Origin: Ectobius pallidus
Lineage: Eukaryota > Arthropoda > Insecta > Blattodea > Ectobiidae
Direction: 5' to 3'
DNA length: 64,000 bases
Assembly (NCBI GenBank): GCA_964059195.1
Contig: CAXKWD010000004.1
Span: 120,934,043 to 120,998,042 of the forward strand
The translations under genes and the position numbers were made by a program. The notes under the pieces are model-generated. The model was not told where the DNA came from. It ran no database searches and saw only the letters and a list, made by a program, of their open reading frames with translations. Shown in pieces: positions 22,693 through 34,241 of this stretch; position 1 is the stretch's first letter; each line of letters opens with the position of its first letter.

Positions 22693-24885
22693 CTTTATAT
22701 TATTATTAATTATTATTATATCTCAAGAAGATTGAAATTGGTTTGTTTCATGTGACAACCTGCCTTAAAGGTATGAGGGCCACTCTAAAATAATATTTTC
22801 TCTCTTCTCTCTGTTAACTTTATTATTATTATTATTATTACTATTAATTCAGATATTTATCTTAATTTGGATGTAAGTAGTGTCTTTCGTATAAAAACTA
22901 CAATTTAAAAAATAGGCAAACTATCAAACAATGATATGGAAGAAAAAGGATTTGCATTACATCAAATGCAACGAATTAACTTAAATAAAATAATAATATA
23001 ATACTGCACTGCATATCAGAGTAATAAAATTCAAGATAAATTTCCGAAACTGTTAGTGAAATAAATAAAAAATAGATCAATATTTCGATTATTGTTAAAA
23101 AATCTAATAGTGATTCCAAAAATTGGAAAACTTGAAAATTAAGCTTTTATTGTTATTAAAGGCGATCGAAAGATATAGGGTTTAAAGTAATTATATTAGC
23201 ATTGTTAATGCATGGGGATTTCTGAATAGTCTTATTGTACAGCCTTGGCCCAAAATTTGCATTGTACTTTAGACCTATAGTAGTAATTCACCTTGGTTCC
23301 TTATCGTATAACCTAATTTGAACTCTAGTAAATGTGTATGATCATACTCTGGACATCGCTCAAAGTGACATGAATTTTAATGTTTAACGTCTGCATGTAT
23401 AAGTGTGAGAAGCCAGTCCGAGTTTCTCGATTTCTCACGGCTACACTGCGTATTTCATTTTATTCATTATTTATACTTGATAATCATGCGAGGATCTGCA
23501 TTACCCAATGAAATTTATAGCTCATGCGCAATCTTGGAAGGCATCGGCCAGTGCATTGCGTCATAGTCCGTTACCCAATTCGAGACACCTGCAAAACGTA
23601 CCTTGACTGGCCTTTATTATTTTTATTCACAATCTCCACACCTCGCTATCTCTCAAGTCTTAATGCTCCTGACCTCATTTTTCTTGCATCCCTCATCATA
23701 CGAGTAACCTTCTAAAAGACGTGTGTACTCTTCGGCCAAGGAATTCGTCTACAGTTGTTATTTGTGCCACGACAACCATTCCCTTACTTGTAATTTTTTA
23801 TTTGAAAATAAGTTATAGATAGAAATACCTCGTTTCACGAATTGTGGTGATCCTTCCTAAAAATGTTACCTTACAGTTCTCTGGAAAGAGTTGCATTAGT
23901 AGTAAATTTTCAAATTTCTTTTTCTCGTAGTTCCATGGGTCTAAAGTTATATAACAGATAAAGTGATAATGCATATGATGTTTCTTTACTTGCAAAATCT
24001 TATCTGTAAAGACACGCCAAGAATAGTGAAGCTTATCTATCATTAGTTTTGCCTCATATTGTTATATTTCTCTTCATCCCTTTCTTATAGGTCTATGGCC
24101 TGTTTATTTCGCCATATTACCATGCGTTCTAGGAGCAGATCTCGCAATTTCTCGTAGCGGTTGTGGCTAGCCGTTCTCCTATAATCCTTTGAGAGCGAGA
24201 AGATCCCACTGTTGTAAGTTAAGTCTTTATTGCAATAGCCTGAACCTACGGCCTTAGGTGGAATCCGAACCACGGCAAATCTTCTGTATGCTTCACTTAA
24301 TAGGAAATGTTAGGGGTGAAGGTTGCGGTCAACCACCTAGGTTCAGTTCCGAGCTAGCGTTGCTGAACTCTCTGAACAGCTTGGAAGTAGCAAAATCGCT
24401 AGTCCACGCGCTGTCTTGTACGGATTATATTTAACGGGATGAAAATACATATAATAAAGGGCCCCTAAAGATGCTAGGCACCATATTGATTCCTGTAGGC
24501 TGCATTTTTTTTTACGAAACTCAAATAAAATACTATCCTGTACTGTTCAACCTTCTATTTTATTTCAACATAAACGGTTCCATGATTATACGATCGTCAT
24601 AAAGGAATTTTGAGTGTTGAAGTTTTGTATAAACATTGAACTACGTACCCTAGGTGGGAGAAAGAAAGAAACTTCAATAATACAGGTAATTTGTTTTATT
24701 TAAGTTTAGGCCTATTGATCGTACTGAACGACATCTTAGGGAATGTATTTTATCAACATATTAAAATTAAAGGCAGAAAATTGTAACATCTGACTTTGAG
24801 ACTCAAATTCATCCAATCTACTTATTAAATAAGCATTTTATATAAACTATATTAACATTGCCTAAACATACTTAGGCCTATATTG
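22693..24885. other. Unassigned stretch
   Basis: Short ATT-triplet runs at about 22700-22725 and 22822-22840. At 24255-24275 the minus strand has a B-box-like GGTTCGGATTCC in a possible SINE relic. No gene recognised. Confidence 0.4.
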
Positions 24886-25058
24886 ACTACCCGAAGGGAA
24901 GAGACCAATTTGAAGATCTAGATGTAGGTGGGAGGACATTATTAGGATAGATTTATGGGAAGCAGGATTTGCGAGGGATGGTTGGAATGGAGTTAGCACA
25001 GAATAGGGTTGAATGGTGGGCTCAGGTAAACGCGGCAATGAACCTCCGAGTTCCATAA
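24886..25058 (+). pseudogene. LINE ORF2 C-terminal relic
   Basis: Read on the plus strand the frame gives W-E-D-I-I-R-I-D-L-W-E-A-G-F followed by a degraded tail. This matches the WEDNIKxDLREVG block near the C-terminus of a common insect LINE group, whose genes end in a methionine-asparagine-leucine-arginine motif; here the DNA still reads GCAATGAACCTCCGAGTTCC. Several stops are present. The antisense open frame of 64 codons is a shadow. Confidence 0.65.
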
Positions 25059-25110
25059 AATAGATAATATTCCTTTAGCTTGCTTATGAATTGTTTATTG
25101 CCATTGAGTG

Positions 25111-25150
25111 AGTAAGTAAGTAAGTAAGTAATAATAATAATAATTATAAA

Positions 25151-25191
<41 letters not shown>
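25111..25191. repeat. (GTAA)n and (ATA)n microsatellites
   Basis: A short AGTA-type run at 25111-25130 passes into interrupted ATA triplets up to 25191. Confidence 0.9.
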
Positions 25192-26530
25192 TTCTGCACG
25201 ATAGAGATAGGCAAGGCCATCAGCCACTTTTCCTCTGTGCCAATCTTCCAAAATCTGCGTACACAATCCAAAATTACAAGAAAATTCAGTAAAAGAAAAT
25301 TAAAAATAAGCTAAAAGTCAAAAGACAATATAAACACGATATTTTTTACATCTTCTGAATATGATTTTGTATAAAATATTCACACCCTTCACTATGATTA
25401 AATGAAGTGACAAAAAATAGCTGATGTACCATGTAGAATAATTTATATATTTACAAATTGAAACTCTTACGACACCATTAATATTATTGTTTTTTATTGT
25501 TGTTGTTGTTATTGGAGTATGCCGTAGTGCATTTCGTAGAGTCCCAGCGGAACGTCACGTGTTCGGTTCCCGTTAAGGTAATTTGAATTTTTCACTTATC
25601 TTGATCCTCCTAGTGGCACTGTGCCTCTAGAGTCCACTCAGCGTCTAACACAAATTTGTAAGTTACTGGGAGAATAGTTGGGGTAAATGTAGTCGGTGCA
25701 TAAGGTTTAACAATCTTACTATCTTCCTTTGCTGATCATTTAAAATCCTATTACCCTAATCCTCTCGTTATTCGATGGCCTGCTTATTATGGAACACATT
25801 ATTATTATTATTATTATTATTCCACTGTTGGGCATTTTCTCTTCAGATATGTGCCATGAAATCCCCGTTGCAATTGGAAATCGTCGTGACACGAAAAGTT
25901 AAACAGAGGAATTTCGTTCACTTAAATTTCAAAATAACCTTTCATTATAAAGTCCCCGTTGACTACGGGGGAATCTTTCTACAACAATTTAGGAACCCAA
26001 ATGTGTCTAACGGCAAGTTAGCCTGCTAGTATCCCCTTGGGCTGTGTCGCTAGCTGGCTGTGGTTGAAGTTACTTCATACTAAAGTGATTTCCATTTAAC
26101 TAGAATAGTCAATTAAATATGCAGAATAATAATGTACTTGAATGCTAAAAATGTATTTTAATGACAGGATATTCAGAGCCATACACGACTATCTTCGAGA
26201 TGAAATTATTGATCAGGTCATCTCATTATAACTTTACAAATTCATTAGCATAGTCACTGAGTCGCATCATTGCAATGTTGGTTTCAATAATGAGCAATGT
26301 TGTTGATGTTCTAGAAACAGAAAACAGCAAATCGAAACTGTATCTGTATGTAAGAACCAAAGAGGGCTAAGTCGCGAGCAATCCACCAGACCTTGACGAC
26401 CTTCATTTGTCATACATCGGTCAATACACTATTCTAGTGTGCGTGTCGCTAGCAGAGGAAATTGCCTATTTACCAAATAATAGCTGATTATTCAAACCAG
26501 GAATGTTCTGGTTGCACAAGCTTCAGTTTC
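25192..26530. other. Unassigned stretch with a tRNA-like block
   Basis: At about 25510-25600 a GTAGTGCATTTCGTAGAGTC ... GTGTTCGGTTCCCGTTA arrangement resembles a SINE head (B box GTTCGGTTCCC), but the fit is weak. An (ATT)n run lies at 25799-25820. Nothing else recognised. Confidence 0.4.
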
Positions 26531-26544
26531 CATCAATTTTTAAA

Positions 26545-26700
26545 TAGTTCATCTTCAGGGAATACCTCTTGTCTAGAGTATGAATGTAATTCTACAAGAG
26601 AGATTCCCTGAAGATGATTGAACGTTACATTCATACACCCTACAAGAGAGATTTCCTGAAGATGGTTGAATGGAACCGAAATGTCCAGGAACAAAAATAA
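26545..26700 (+). ncRNA. Hammerhead-like motif repeat unit
   Basis: Three related units lie together: one inverted at about 26551-26585 (CATCTTCAGGGAAT), one at about 26595-26615 (CCCTGAAGATGATTG) and a complete one at 26648-26685. The last reads CTGAAGA, hairpin GGTT-GAATGG-AACC, then GAAA. This has the order of a hammerhead core: CUGANGA, stem II, GAAA. It is followed by the A-rich AAAAATAAAATAG. Stem III and the cleavage site are not convincing, so activity is unproven. Confidence 0.45.
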
Positions 26701-26710
26701 AATAGAATAA

Positions 26711-27466
26711 GTTGAGAAGAAAGGTATTATGTTATTGTTTTATCGATCGAACTAACGTTACCACCCAGAATGATTTTAAACACTTGGGCCGAAATTCGAT
26801 GTCATATTTTCACCATGTATCACCAGGTCCAAATGTATTGTACCAATGCAGATGAAATCATAGAGCACCTCATATTTTCACCATGTGTTGTCGAAATTGC
26901 TATTTTCAAATATTAAAAATATTCCATGTTTCTCTCTGTGTGTGGATGTCCGACTTCCTATGAAAGGCACAGATAAAAAAAAAAAAGTTGAAGCAACATA
27001 AAGAAATCTGATGTGGTGCACTCACATAACTTTCTCTACACTACGCATAATATAACTTTCTCAGTTATCATTCTGATATAGAATAATATGCAATATTACA
27101 TAGTGTGCATTTTCATTTGTTCAACCCACATGCAAAGGTATGTTCACCATGCAAGTCTGAGTTTGTGCAAATGATTACTGGCATTTTAAATACAACTTTT
27201 AGCTGTTAGTAAAAATTCCTCTTGTACAAAATTTAATAAAAATTTTTAGATTAGTTTTGAGCGAAAGAATTTAATTTTTCTCATGTAAAATGGTAGTAAA
27301 CGTAAGATACAGTCGTCGCCATTGTTCTGTCACGTCCACAGACGATATCCTACTCAAATATCACATTTCTTTGGATACGATTTTTTTTTCTTTTTTTCAT
27401 TTTGTTTGGATACGATTTTTTTATTTTCATTTTGAATACTATTTTTTTTTTTCGAGCTATGCTTTT

Positions 27467-27500
<34 letters not shown>

Positions 27501-28057
27501 TACACAAATACACACATAAATTGACTGGAACACACGGGCATCTTTATGAAACTCAAAACATTTATTAATGATGAAAACTCAAAATCAAATTCCACATATT
27601 GGAACTCAGTACTTCCCCTACCTATAGTATACAGGTGAAGAAAATAATGAATTAATAAAAACACACACACACAAATATATGACAACGAAATTTGCCGTCG
27701 TCTGAGGATGTGATGTGAAATATGACTACGACTTTCTCTTAATTTACTGCCACTTTCACACGAAAAGAATCCGATTTTCTCGAAAATTGTTCTAACGATT
27801 TTACTTAAATTTTGTACATAACTGTTTGTATTGAGATTTTACTTTTTAAGTAGAAACTATAATTATGAAGAGTAGTTATAAACTACTCGGCTCGGTCATA
27901 GAACTTGGAATCCGATCCCAACCTCTGGTCTAGTTTGTATTACGTGAGGGGCTGGAAATGTAACGAACTCGAAGGTAGCTTGAGTAAACAGAAATTCACA
28001 AGATTTACGCTTAGGGTAGTGAAAGACATGTGAGTGTTTAGAAAAGACTTCGAGTAA
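26711..28057. other. Dispersed-repeat copy with (CA)n tracts
   Basis: 27008-27080 (CACATAACTTTCTCT) and 27575-27700 (CTTCCCCTACCTATAG, then GAAAATAATGAATTAA) match blocks at 53560-54030, so they are two parts of one dispersed family. (CA)n runs lie at 27468-27500 and 27660-27674. Open frames here are microsatellite artefacts. Confidence 0.5.
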
Positions 28058-28065
28058 ATTATAAG

Positions 28066-28623
28066 CAGGGCCCGGATTTTGAAGACATGCCATCCTTTAA
28101 CTGGAACATCATGGACGTTGCCCACTAGTGTGGATATTCTGATCATGGCTCACAGATTATAAAAATGGTAATTTTTAGCGTTATTTTTGGTCATTTTCCT
28201 CCATTTATTATTTTAAGGTAACTTTTAGAATTCAATGTCATTAGGTTATTTTTTAAATATAAAGTCATCATTATTTTCTTATTTTGTGTTGTTTCTCGCG
28301 TTGTACAGAGTTTTAGTGCAGTCACTTACATTTAGTGTTATCGGAACTCTAAGTAAGCAAACATAAATAGATCTAGTTGTAATTTTAATTTAGATACAGA
28401 AAGACAGTTCTTGCTGTTTGCATTTAACCGAATGTACCAATTAACTAATTACAAGCCTATAATTGGGCCTACAAAATAAATGTAGAATATACACAATTCT
28501 GATGAATAAACCAGTATTTTCATACAAATTTTTCGGTATTTTTTAGGTCATTTTATTTTATTTTTGCAGTCATTTTATTGCTCATGTTAAAAGTATTTTT
28601 AGGACATCAAAATCCTGGCCCTT
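28066..28623. mobile_element. hAT MITE, CAGGGCCCGG family copy 1
   Basis: The left end is CAGGGCCCGGATTTTGA; the right end is its diverged inverse TCAAAATCCTGGCCCTT. Flanks ATTATAAG (28058-28065) and GTTATAAG (28624-28631) match at 7 of 8 bases, an aged 8-bp hAT target duplication. The interior repeats GTCATTTT and TTAGGT words. No transposase. Confidence 0.82.
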
Positions 28624-28631
28624 GTTATAAG

Positions 28632-31600
28632 TCATAACATTATTCTATCAAGTGATTTTATCTTGAATTAATTTTGAGACAAGGCAGCGAAATTTATGTT
28701 TAAGCTAATTGTGATGTTTGACAAGCAGTCTGATATCAATTTTGTACAGGAAAAGAACAAGGAAATAAATAAATAAATCTTATGCGGTTGAGTTTTAGAG
28801 TGGATATTCCACTGTTTTCCTCTGTGTGTAGAATATTGAAGCGCTGAAGATTATTTTGCCCCCCAGCAAACTATATGACTCAGCAGCTCTCATGTAGCAA
28901 GCTAAGTTTAGCTTGGCCAGACACCGACCCCAGTTTAAGCCTCAGCAGCAGGATGCACTTCTTTCCACTCCATCGTTACTAAGAAAAAAGCATCCCTTGT
29001 CGGACAGGTTATGAAGAAAGTATTCTACTCCGTGATTAAGATTACGTGATTCCAATTTCATGATAAGATTAGATATAGTATATTGAGAACGAGAGTGGGA
29101 ATTGCATCATTGAAGAATCTAGGAATAGTTTCTAATTTCCGAGACTCCAGTGCACTTAACGCACGTTTCTACGATAAGGAATAATACGTGAAAGTACTTA
29201 GGTGAAAAATAATTATACACAAACAGCTATTTGAGATGGCGGTCTAGTTCCACGCTTACCAGCTTTAAAAAAGTAATGGCTTTAATATTGCTGGCGATAC
29301 ATTACGCATGTGCTACTAGTCGCGTCTTAATTAGCTACTGCGAATTAAATCTTAATTCAGTATTAAGAAATAAAATTGAAGACAAGGCGCTGCTAAGATT
29401 GAAATTGTAAACTTCAACTAGCAAACATGATTATATTTCATATCTGCAATAATAGACGTAACTAATATGCCTAATTTTGTAGTACCTTCAATTTCGCAGG
29501 ATCTTATCGTTTTATTTTTGCAAAATTAGGAACAGTAATGGAATTCAATCATCTTACTGATCAGAAAGGGTAGCTTCTCCTATATTTTACTGATTTTTTT
29601 CCTTTTATCCACTACTGTTCCCGATTTCACAATAAATAAAACCAGGTAAACTGATATAACGAAGTTTAATCAATGATACTGTAATTGCAATTATGATATG
29701 CAGAAAATGAGTTATTTTTTAAATCGATTTCCGAGCTAAGCTCCAGATCGATTAACTAAGCAGGGCTTACGAAAGAACAAAGGTCTAAAGTTTGATAAGC
29801 ATATATGAAGGAATATGTGGGTAGTGTTATTTGCCAGAGCTAACTGTATTGCAACTTCCAAAGCCGTATATGAGCACTGTAAAGCAATATGTTGTCATGA
29901 GAACTGATTTGCATTTTATAAATGCTGTCTAATATATTACCATAAAATAGGCAATAAATTGGGCATTAGTACGGTACCAATCAACCGATTTTGTCCAAAA
30001 ATCAATAGGCTTCGTCTCATGGGGGCTATAAATGAGTAGCCTATACCAATTTTCTTGAAAATCCGATAAAGCGATTCCAGCTATCGCACATATGTACATA
30101 CACACTGACGGACAGGCATTTCCCATCCAACACACAATCTCATAAAATACCATTCTGGCACTTAATAAAATAATAGCCTAAGTTGCTAGAAATTAGGGGT
30201 ACTGCGAAATTAGGCACGTTAGGCGTATAATATATAATAAATTACAGGCTTTCATATGATGACGCATGTATGCGGTAAGTAGGAAGTAAGACGCAGGAAA
30301 GTTCAGTTATCGGCACTGGATGCAGGAAATTCTAATTTCCACCATGTGAGCATGAACACGAAATGGACGAAAAATAGGCTTACTTGTCAGCAGAAAATTT
30401 GAATATAGAACAATTCAAACTTGTAATGAGTATTCTAGACCCAGGTAAATAATTACCATACTACTGATGTAGTTAAACCTAGCATAAATAAAATAACATC
30501 TTGGAATTATAAAGCAGAGACTTCCATAGACCTATACAATATCAGACGACTGAGACATTAAAACAGTAATAGGTTGCTAATGTTGAAGATCAATATACTG
30601 CAGGCTAAAGCCTACTTCTGAATAAAATGGATGCGCACCTAGATATTTCTTAAGAACAGTTATCAATATTTATTTTTTGGTAATACTTTTATTTGATTAG
30701 AAAGGCAATTAATTCACTTATATCTCCTTTTAGAAAACAGATTCATGAAACTGAAGGGAAATGGAGGCAAGTCTGAGTCTATCTATTGCTATGATGAATG
30801 TAATTATTCTTGTAAATTTGCTGTGTTTGTTAACATAACGGATAAAACATAGGCCTATGTTCACAAGGTATGTTTAATATTTTGAATTTTTTATAATAAA
30901 GGATTGTAAATTATCTTTTGTAGGCCTATGCACCAGCTATTACTCGAACCGTTTTTCCGTAAGTTGTGAAGTGTAAATTTAAAGTGTGATCACTGTACTC
31001 GATTAGAACACTAGTAGGCCTACGATTAATAGAATTTATTTTTATTCCTTGTATTTTAATGTCATTATTATTTAGGCCTTCATATTATTTTTATATTTGT
31101 TGTAATGTTTCTATAGTATTTTTCTAGTGGTGTACTTCAACTAAAAATACTGTACATAATTTGCGATTATTAAAAGAGAAGGAATTTCGACTGACTCAAG
31201 GGAACACAAAGAGATAAGAAGTTCTGCATTCCGTACCTGCATAAACGGAAAAAGAATACTCATAAAAAGCACGATACTATGATTTATTGAAAAAATCACA
31301 CGGTTTTGCATATTCATTCAAATACAGTACGGTTCCTCTTTCAGTGTTAGTTACGAAATTCTAGAAATGCTTCTAGTGAGCATTGCCGAATGGCGGAAGC
31401 TGCTGGTGGTGGGATATATAAACATTAGCCTCTTTTAGAATTGATAAATTTCATTGCCGTTAATGGTTGAGTTATAATTCAATGTATAATTGAGTAATGC
31501 ACCATTATAGGCTACATTGAATTATTACCGCGGAGAGTCTATCGAAACCATTTATTCCCTTAATTAAACAATGTAGCTTAAAGAAGGCTGATTCCTATCC

Positions 31601-31655
31601 ACTTATGTACACTTAATCTGAGGGGTGAAGTCGAATCCATTCCAAATAGAAGTAA
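28632..31655. other. Unassigned stretch
   Basis: No gene recognised. Around 29960-30120 the wording (AACCGATTTTGTCC, CCAATTTTCTTGAAAATCCG, CACACTGACGGACAG) resembles the 3' region of common arthropod repeats, without paired ends. The antisense open frame there (74 codons) is not assigned. Confidence 0.4.
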
Positions 31656-31800
31656 AAAATCTTATGTGAAACTCACACAACTTCCTCTGCCCAAATAAAA
31701 GTTTGCCTCTTAGTATAATACAATATGTTTGACGTTCTCTTCATGTAAATTGGTTGTAAAAATGAAAAGAACTTCTATACCACATCGTATCGCAACCCCG
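31656..31800 (+). repeat. Dispersed repeat family copy
   Basis: CACACAACTTCCTCTGCCC, AAATAAAAGTTTGCCTCTT and TTCATGTAAATTGGTTGTAAAA match copies near 62590-62660 (minus strand) and 53525-53650. Copies share blocks but no clear ends. Confidence 0.6.
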
Positions 31801-31825
31801 AAGGCAGGGGTGCCCACCCCCAAAC

Positions 31826-31912
31826 TTCATGACTCACCCCCCAAACTTCACCCCCCCCCAAACTTCACCCCCCCAAACTTCACCCCCCCAAACTTCACCC
31901 CCCCCCCAACCT
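31826..31912. repeat. C-rich minisatellite, unit about CAAACTTCACCCCCC
   Basis: About five 14-17-bp units of AAACTTCA separated by C runs of 6-10. The minus strand has clustered G runs, capable of G-quadruplex formation. It starts just after CAGGGGTGCCCAC, a known type of hAT terminus. Confidence 0.9.
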
Positions 31913-32124
31913 GATTGGCTGTCGACGAGGGCGCCCATGTGATATTTTATAGGGGAGGGGCAATTTTTTTAATTCATTTATTTTTTGTCGCTTTAACTTC
32001 TTGGACAACTTTGTAACATTATATTAATAATATAATAAGTGAAACAATGACGTAGCCAGAAAATAATTGCGGGGAGGGTCGAAAGTGCCGGGGAGGTTTG
32101 GAATACCCCCCAAAAAAAGGGAGT

Positions 32125-33255
32125 CGGGGGTCAATCCCCAGACAATTTTTAAATATTGAACTAATGACAATCACATTTTACGCTATTTTAGCACAGAAAA
32201 ACTAATTAGGAACTTTGTTTACTATACTCTAAGACATCCCCGTGTAAATAAGAAATCATTACCTAAGTGGGGGGTCCACCTCCGGAATTTCTAAATATTC
32301 AACTGATGAAAATAACATTTTAGGCTATTTTAGCACTCAAAAACTAGTTAGGAAATTTGTTTACCATACCATGTTTACCATAAGACATGCCATAAGTCGA
32401 GTGTCCACCCCCGGGAAATTTTTAAATATTGAACTAATGAAAATCACATTTTACGCTATTTTAGCACAGAAAAACTAGTTAGGAAATTTATTTACCATAC
32501 TCTAAAGACATGCCAATGTAAATAAGATATCATTACCTAAGTGGGGGGTCCACCCCCGGAAAATTTCTAAATATTCAACTAATGAAAATCACATTTTACA
32601 CTATTTTAGCACTCAAAAACTAGTTAGGAAATTTGTTTGCCATACTCTAAGATATGCCAATGTAAACAAGATGTTACCTAGTCGGTTGTTCACCCCCGGG
32701 AAATTTTTAAATAATGAACTAATGACAATCACATTTTACGCTATTTTAGCACTGAAAAACTAGTTAGCAAATTTGTTTACCATACTCTAAGACATGCCAA
32801 TGTAAATAAGAAATTACCTAAGTGGGGGGTCGACCCCCGGACATTTTTTAAATATTGAACTAATGAAAATCACATTTTACGCTATTTCAGCACAGGAAAA
32901 CTAGTTAGGAAATGTGTTTACTATACTCTAAGACATGCCAGTGCAAACAAGAAATTGTTACCTAAGTCGGGTGTCCACCCCCGGGAAATTTTTAAATATT
33001 GAACTAATGAAAATCACATTTTACGCTATTTTAGCACAGAAAAACTAGTTAGGAAATTTGTTTACCATACTCTAAAACATGCCAATGTAAACAAGAAATT
33101 GTTACCTATGTCGAGTGTCCACCCCCGGAAATTTTTAAATATTGAACTAATGAAAATCACATTTTACGCTATTTTAGCACTAAAAAACTAGTTAGCAAAT
33201 TTCTTTACTATACTCTAAGACATGGCAATTTAAACAAGAAATTGTTACCTAAGTT
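32125..33255. repeat. Tandem satellite, ~142-bp unit, about eight copies
   Basis: Units begin near 32127, 32267, 32401, 32542, 32684, 32824, 32969 and 33114. Each has GTCCACCCCCGG, AATTTTTAAATATTGAAC, AAATCACATTTTACGC, TATTTTAGCAC, AAAACTAGTTAGGAAATTTG, ACTCTAAGACATGCC and TTACCTAAGT. The second unit is rearranged near its end. Identity between units is high. G- and C-rich MITE-like sequence flanks the left side (CGTAGCCAG at about 32052). Confidence 0.93.
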
Positions 33256-34239
33256 ATAATACTTATTACTATTTATAAGAAAAGTTAAATAATACATGGA
33301 ACAGTGGACATAATAGGCCTACTTATTATGTTATGAAGACAAAATAACTGCTATGTCATATTTGACACAACAACAAATATTGTTTCATTAAATATGTAAA
33401 TATTTTTAAAGAATACAAATATAGAATTTTAGGTTTTGATTTTTGGGGGTACAAACCCCCTGGACCCCCCTTTCCTAATCCACCTTGGATTCTACTTCCA
33501 TGTTGTCGATTTGGTAGAACTTCTGCAAACTTTTTATGTCTCAACTGACTTTCAAATAATTGTCTTAAAAGAAAAACACCTGACTATATGCCTAATTATT
33601 AATATACATTTTTTTTCCTTTTCCTTGAGAGCAAGGGGGGGGGGCGCGGCCATTTCACTGAGTCCATTTCTTTATTCTTTGGTAACAGTTAATAGCATTA
33701 TTTTATCGGACTACATATCGATATTTGGCCTTTTTCATTCAAACCTGTGAATCATAAGGAAACACCTCGATATGAAAATATGCAACTACAAGTTCTGGCT
33801 ATAAGTGACGTATTTGAAAGCCATGTGGTATGAGCCCATTCACGTGAGCATTGAACGCACTGCAGAGTACATTATAATAGTTTTAGATTAATTGACAGCC
33901 AAGGAGGTGTCAAAAGACTTATCCAAATATTGGGAGAATGAGGGTGATAATTTTTTGATCTGTACTGTTGACATATGTGTGGTGGGGTAGATTAATACAG
34001 CGTTCTCGTCCTATATTTGTCGAGACACTAAAAAATCTAAACTTGAAAATCCTAAGTAATCCATATTTCCTATTGGAATCCTCCATTGCCAGATTTCTGT
34101 ATAGGCTTGGGAGAGAATAGTCAATGTAGTTTTCCTAATAGAATTAAATCGCCAGGCCTTCTTTTCCCTTCCACTAGGATAGTAGCCTTACATACTAAAG
34201 TCAAAATAATGGTTCATGTTCATGTATAGACCTACATCG
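33256..34239. other. Unassigned stretch with C/G homopolymers
   Basis: Short runs of C and G at 33455-33475 (ACAAACCCCCTGGACCCCCC) and 33636-33645 recall the interiors of G-rich MITEs in this window. No ends found. Confidence 0.4.
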
Positions 34240-34241
34240 TA

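Noticed and set aside
24862..25056. 64-codon antisense ORF rich in Leu, Pro and Ser
   Set aside because: Antisense of a LINE C-terminus; such frames recur widely as annotation artefacts.
27290..27685. Opposing ORFs of 92 and 111 codons
   Set aside because: They run through (CA)n and T-rich tracts; composition artefacts without domains.
29929..30153. 74-codon antisense ORF with cysteines and hydrophobic start
   Set aside because: The underlying DNA resembles repeat wording; no signal peptide plus domain and no start or splice evidence.
32125..33255. CRISPR array
   Set aside because: Units are ~142-bp full-length tandem repeats without unique spacers, in eukaryotic DNA.
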